Shown here: piece by piece, positions 62,032-63,658 of the stretch
How the letters are laid out: the number at the start of each line of letters is the position of its first letter
Position numbering within the stretch: position 1 is the stretch's first letter
Assembly: GCA_029259605.1 (NCBI GenBank)
Contig: JAJDEV010000190.1
Coordinates: 1-63,658 of the forward strand
Origin: Planctomycetota bacterium
GTDB taxonomy: Bacteria; Planctomycetota; UBA1135; GCA-002686595
Length of the DNA: 63,658 nt
Reading direction: 5' to 3'
Notes under the pieces: model-generated
Databases searched by the model: none
The model's input: the letters and a program-made list of their open reading frames with translations, nothing else
Told to the model about the DNA's origin: nothing
Position numbers and translations under genes: made by a program

Positions 62032-63255
62032 ATGACCGACCTCGACCGCGACAACCTGATTTACGACTGGAACGGAGTCGACGCGGTCGAGATTCCCGAG
62101 GGAACGGTGGTCGAGTTCGACGACGAAACGCTGCGCGACGGACTGCAGAGTCCGTCGGTGCGCGATCCGGAACTCGACGAGAAGATCAAGCTGATCCACC
62201 TGATGGACGAGCTCGGGATCCACACCGCCGACGTCGGGTTGCCCGGCGCCGGGGCGCGCGCCCGCGGCCACATCTCCACGCTCTGCAAGGAGATGACGAA
62301 GCTGACGATCACGCCGAACGTGGCCTGCCGCACCGTGGTGGCGGACATCGAACCCGTCGTCGATCTCGTACAGGAGACCGGGCAGCCGGTCGAGGTGTGC
62401 ACGTTCATCGGCTCGAGCTGGATCCGCCAGTTCGCCGAGGGCTGGGACATCGCGAAGTTGGTCGAGCTCTCGACCGAGGCGGTCGCCTTCTGCGCGAAGA
62501 ACGACCTGCCGTGCATGTTCGTCACCGAGGACACGACGCGCGCGCGGCCGGAGCACGTGCGCGCGCTCTTCACAGCCGCGATCGAGGCCGGCGCCAAGCG
62601 CATCTGCATCTGCGACACCTGCGGGCACTCGACGCCGGACGGCGTGCGCGCGCTCGTCTCGTTCGTCGCCGAGCTCGTGCGCGGGCTGGGCGCCGACGTC
62701 GGGATCGACTGGCACGGGCACCGCGACCGCGGATTGGGGCTGATCAATGCGCTCGCCGCGATCGAAGCGGGCGCGACGCGGATCCACGGCACGGCGCTCG
62801 GCGTCGGGGAACGCGCCGGGAACACCGAGATGGACCTCCTGCTCGTCAACCTGAAGATGATGGGCGTGGTCAACAACGACCTGACCAAGCTGGCGGAGTA
62901 CTGCCGGCTCGCGAGCGACTCCACCGGCGTGCCGATCCCCTCGAACTACTCCGTGTTCGGTCAGGACGCCTTCGAGACCGGCACCGGCGTCCACGCCGCG
63001 GCGGTGATCAAGGCGTACAAGAAGGGCGGCGCGTGGCTCGCCGATCGCGTCTACTCGGGTGTGCCGGCGGGCGACTTCGGCCTCGAGCAGGTCATCCGCG
63101 TCGGGCCGATGAGCGGTCGCTCGAACGTCGCGTGGGTGCTCGAGAAGAACGGCGTCGCGGTGACGGACGACGCCGTGCAGGCGGTGCTCGAACTGGCCAA
63201 GGAAACGCCGCGGCTCCTGAGCGACGCCGAGGTCCTCGCCGCCGCGCGCGGCTGA
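62032..63255 (+). CDS. DRE-TIM metallolyase (2-isopropylmalate/homocitrate synthase family)
   Basis: 407 residues. The entry motif is FDDETLRDGLQSP (DxTLRDGxQ), metal ligands HxH are in GIDWHGHRDRGLGL, and GTALGVGERAGNTEMD is the conserved barrel loop. It condenses acetyl-CoA with a 2-oxo acid, or acts as a related lyase. It lacks the long LeuA C-terminal regulatory domain, so it may not be feedback-controlled like LeuA. Exact substrate unknown. Confidence 0.85.
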   Translation: MTDLDRDNLIYDWNGVDAVEIPEGTVVEFDDETLRDGLQSPSVRDPELDEKIKLIHLMDELGIHTADVGLPGAGARARGHISTLCKEMTKLTITPNVACRTVVADIEPVVDLVQETGQPVEVCTFIGSSWIRQFAEGWDIAKLVELSTEAVAFCAKNDLPCMFVTEDTTRARPEHVRALFTAAIEAGAKRICICDTCGHSTPDGVRALVSFVAELVRGLGADVGIDWHGHRDRGLGLINALAAIEAGATRIHGTALGVGERAGNTEMDLLLVNLKMMGVVNNDLTKLAEYCRLASDSTGVPIPSNYSVFGQDAFETGTGVHAAAVIKAYKKGGAWLADRVYSGVPAGDFGLEQVIRVGPMSGRSNVAWVLEKNGVAVTDDAVQAVLELAKETPRLLSDAEVLAAARG

Positions 63256-63256
63256 G

Positions 63257-63466
63257 CTAGTCCTTCCCTTCCATCGTCGGAGCCACCGGCGTGCGACGCG
63301 CGCGAGGTGCCTCGGCCCCGTTCCTGTGCGCGCACGTGAAGCACTTGTGGTAGTGCGTGCGCTGGCGTTCCTGGCAGCAGCTCGGCGCGATCCAGTGTGC
63401 GATGAGCGTCTCGACCCCGTCGGCGCGGGTCGGACAGAGTCGTTGGGTGGCGTGGGGCTCGTGCAT
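63257..63466 (-). CDS. small Cys-rich protein
   Basis: 69 residues from MHEPHATQR; an in-frame ATG 18 codons upstream is next to the repeat and less likely. The centre reads HWIAPSCCQERQRTHYHKCFTCAHRNG: four Cys and several His that could bind one zinc (CC...HxHxC..C). Convergent with the acyltransferase gene, one base between stops. I do not recognise it; it may be a zinc-ribbon adaptor or a false gene. Confidence 0.45.
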   Translation of the reverse strand: MHEPHATQRLCPTRADGVETLIAHWIAPSCCQERQRTHYHKCFTCAHRNGAEAPRARRTPVAPTMEGKD

Positions 63467-63506
63467 GGCGTTTGCCTCTGCGGTGGACTCGAGCTCGTGG
63501 AACGAA

Positions 63507-63658
63507 CTAGCCCGGAGCATTCATGAGCATGCACGCCAAGAGCTGCAATCGACCGGCTACGCCGGTCTCTCGGCCCCTGCCGGCACTTTGCGAACGTCGG
63601 CGTCCTCGACGACCTGACAAGGTCGCCTCCGGGGCCAACGCCCGCAAAGCACCGGCAG
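63507..63658. repeat. long CTAG-bounded structured repeat, copy 2 (inverted, incomplete)
   Basis: It starts with CTAG, followed by CCCGGAGCATTCATGAGCAT. It is the reverse complement of the copy at 268-468 with only a few differences (one extra A in GACCTGACAAGG, and G to A in AAAGCACCGG). The window ends inside it. Confidence 0.8.

Noticed and set aside
63467..63520. Longer start for the small Cys-rich protein
   Set aside because: The upstream ATG lies at the repeat edge and the added residues look unrelated to the core.

Overview
This is a very GC-rich chromosomal window from a Gram-negative bacterium. Lipoproteins, an MltA-type murein transglycosylase and many exported proteins indicate an outer membrane. 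The gene mix suggests a high-GC planctomycete-like lineage: two BlaI-M56 sensor pairs, two ECF sigma/anti-sigma operons, a DUF692 protein, a VTC-DUF4956 pair, and STN-like and thrombospondin-3-like exported proteins. That assignment is inference, because no rRNA or ribosomal protein gene is present. I see about 50 protein genes and one tRNA, and no prophage, CRISPR array or complete insertion sequence.

Layout. 1-474 holds an alpha/beta-hydrolase remnant cut off by a structured repeat. 475-1545 is a TrpD2-like transferase. 1647-14178 (minus strand) is the most striking region: eight consecutive exported amidohydrolase-superfamily genes carrying nine barrel domains. They are mostly coupled by overlapping or nearly touching stop and start codons, and only one keeps the metal-binding HxH motif with its other ligands. 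14413-21802 has a di-heme cytochrome, purine nucleoside phosphorylase, a squalene/phytoene-synthase homologue, and a JAMM metalloprotease divergent from a DUF692/MNIO gene and its partner. 21877-26110 has a divergent transketolase, a small lipoprotein and MltA. 26188-29630 is the first BlaI-M56 pair. 30973-34427 has HAD, MoxR and a split glutamine-dependent NAD synthetase. 36258-38704 is an ECF sigma, anti-sigma and RseB-like lipoprotein operon with a recognisable autoregulatory promoter. 39950-40026 is tRNA-Arg(CCG). 40049-49750 has PurF, the second BlaI-M56 pair with perfect cop-box operators, AsnB, MnmH and an rRNA methyltransferase. 49751-54602 is a minus-strand group with MgtE, LepB, a second ECF sigma and anti-sigma, and an Arg/Glu-rich exported protein. 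54709-63466 has VTC/DUF4956, aspartokinase, an NHL-repeat protein, a Rieske-thiamine-diphosphate enzyme fusion, a double-YHS protein, a DRE-TIM acyltransferase and a tiny Cys-rich protein.

Two genome-wide habits show up. First, many single genes have a -10-like box ending 7-10 nt before the start codon, so their mRNAs are probably leaderless. Second, a family of palindromic repeats begins and ends at CTAG. These repeats repeatedly use the TAG stop codon of the neighbouring gene as their edge, so they sit in the genome without damaging genes. Two nearly identical copies of the long form lie in inverted orientation at the two edges of the window.

The best candidates for an undescribed system are the amidohydrolase/pseudo-amidohydrolase array, the MNIO-partner-JAMM locus, the Rieske-ThDP fusion and the CTAG/stop-codon repeat family.
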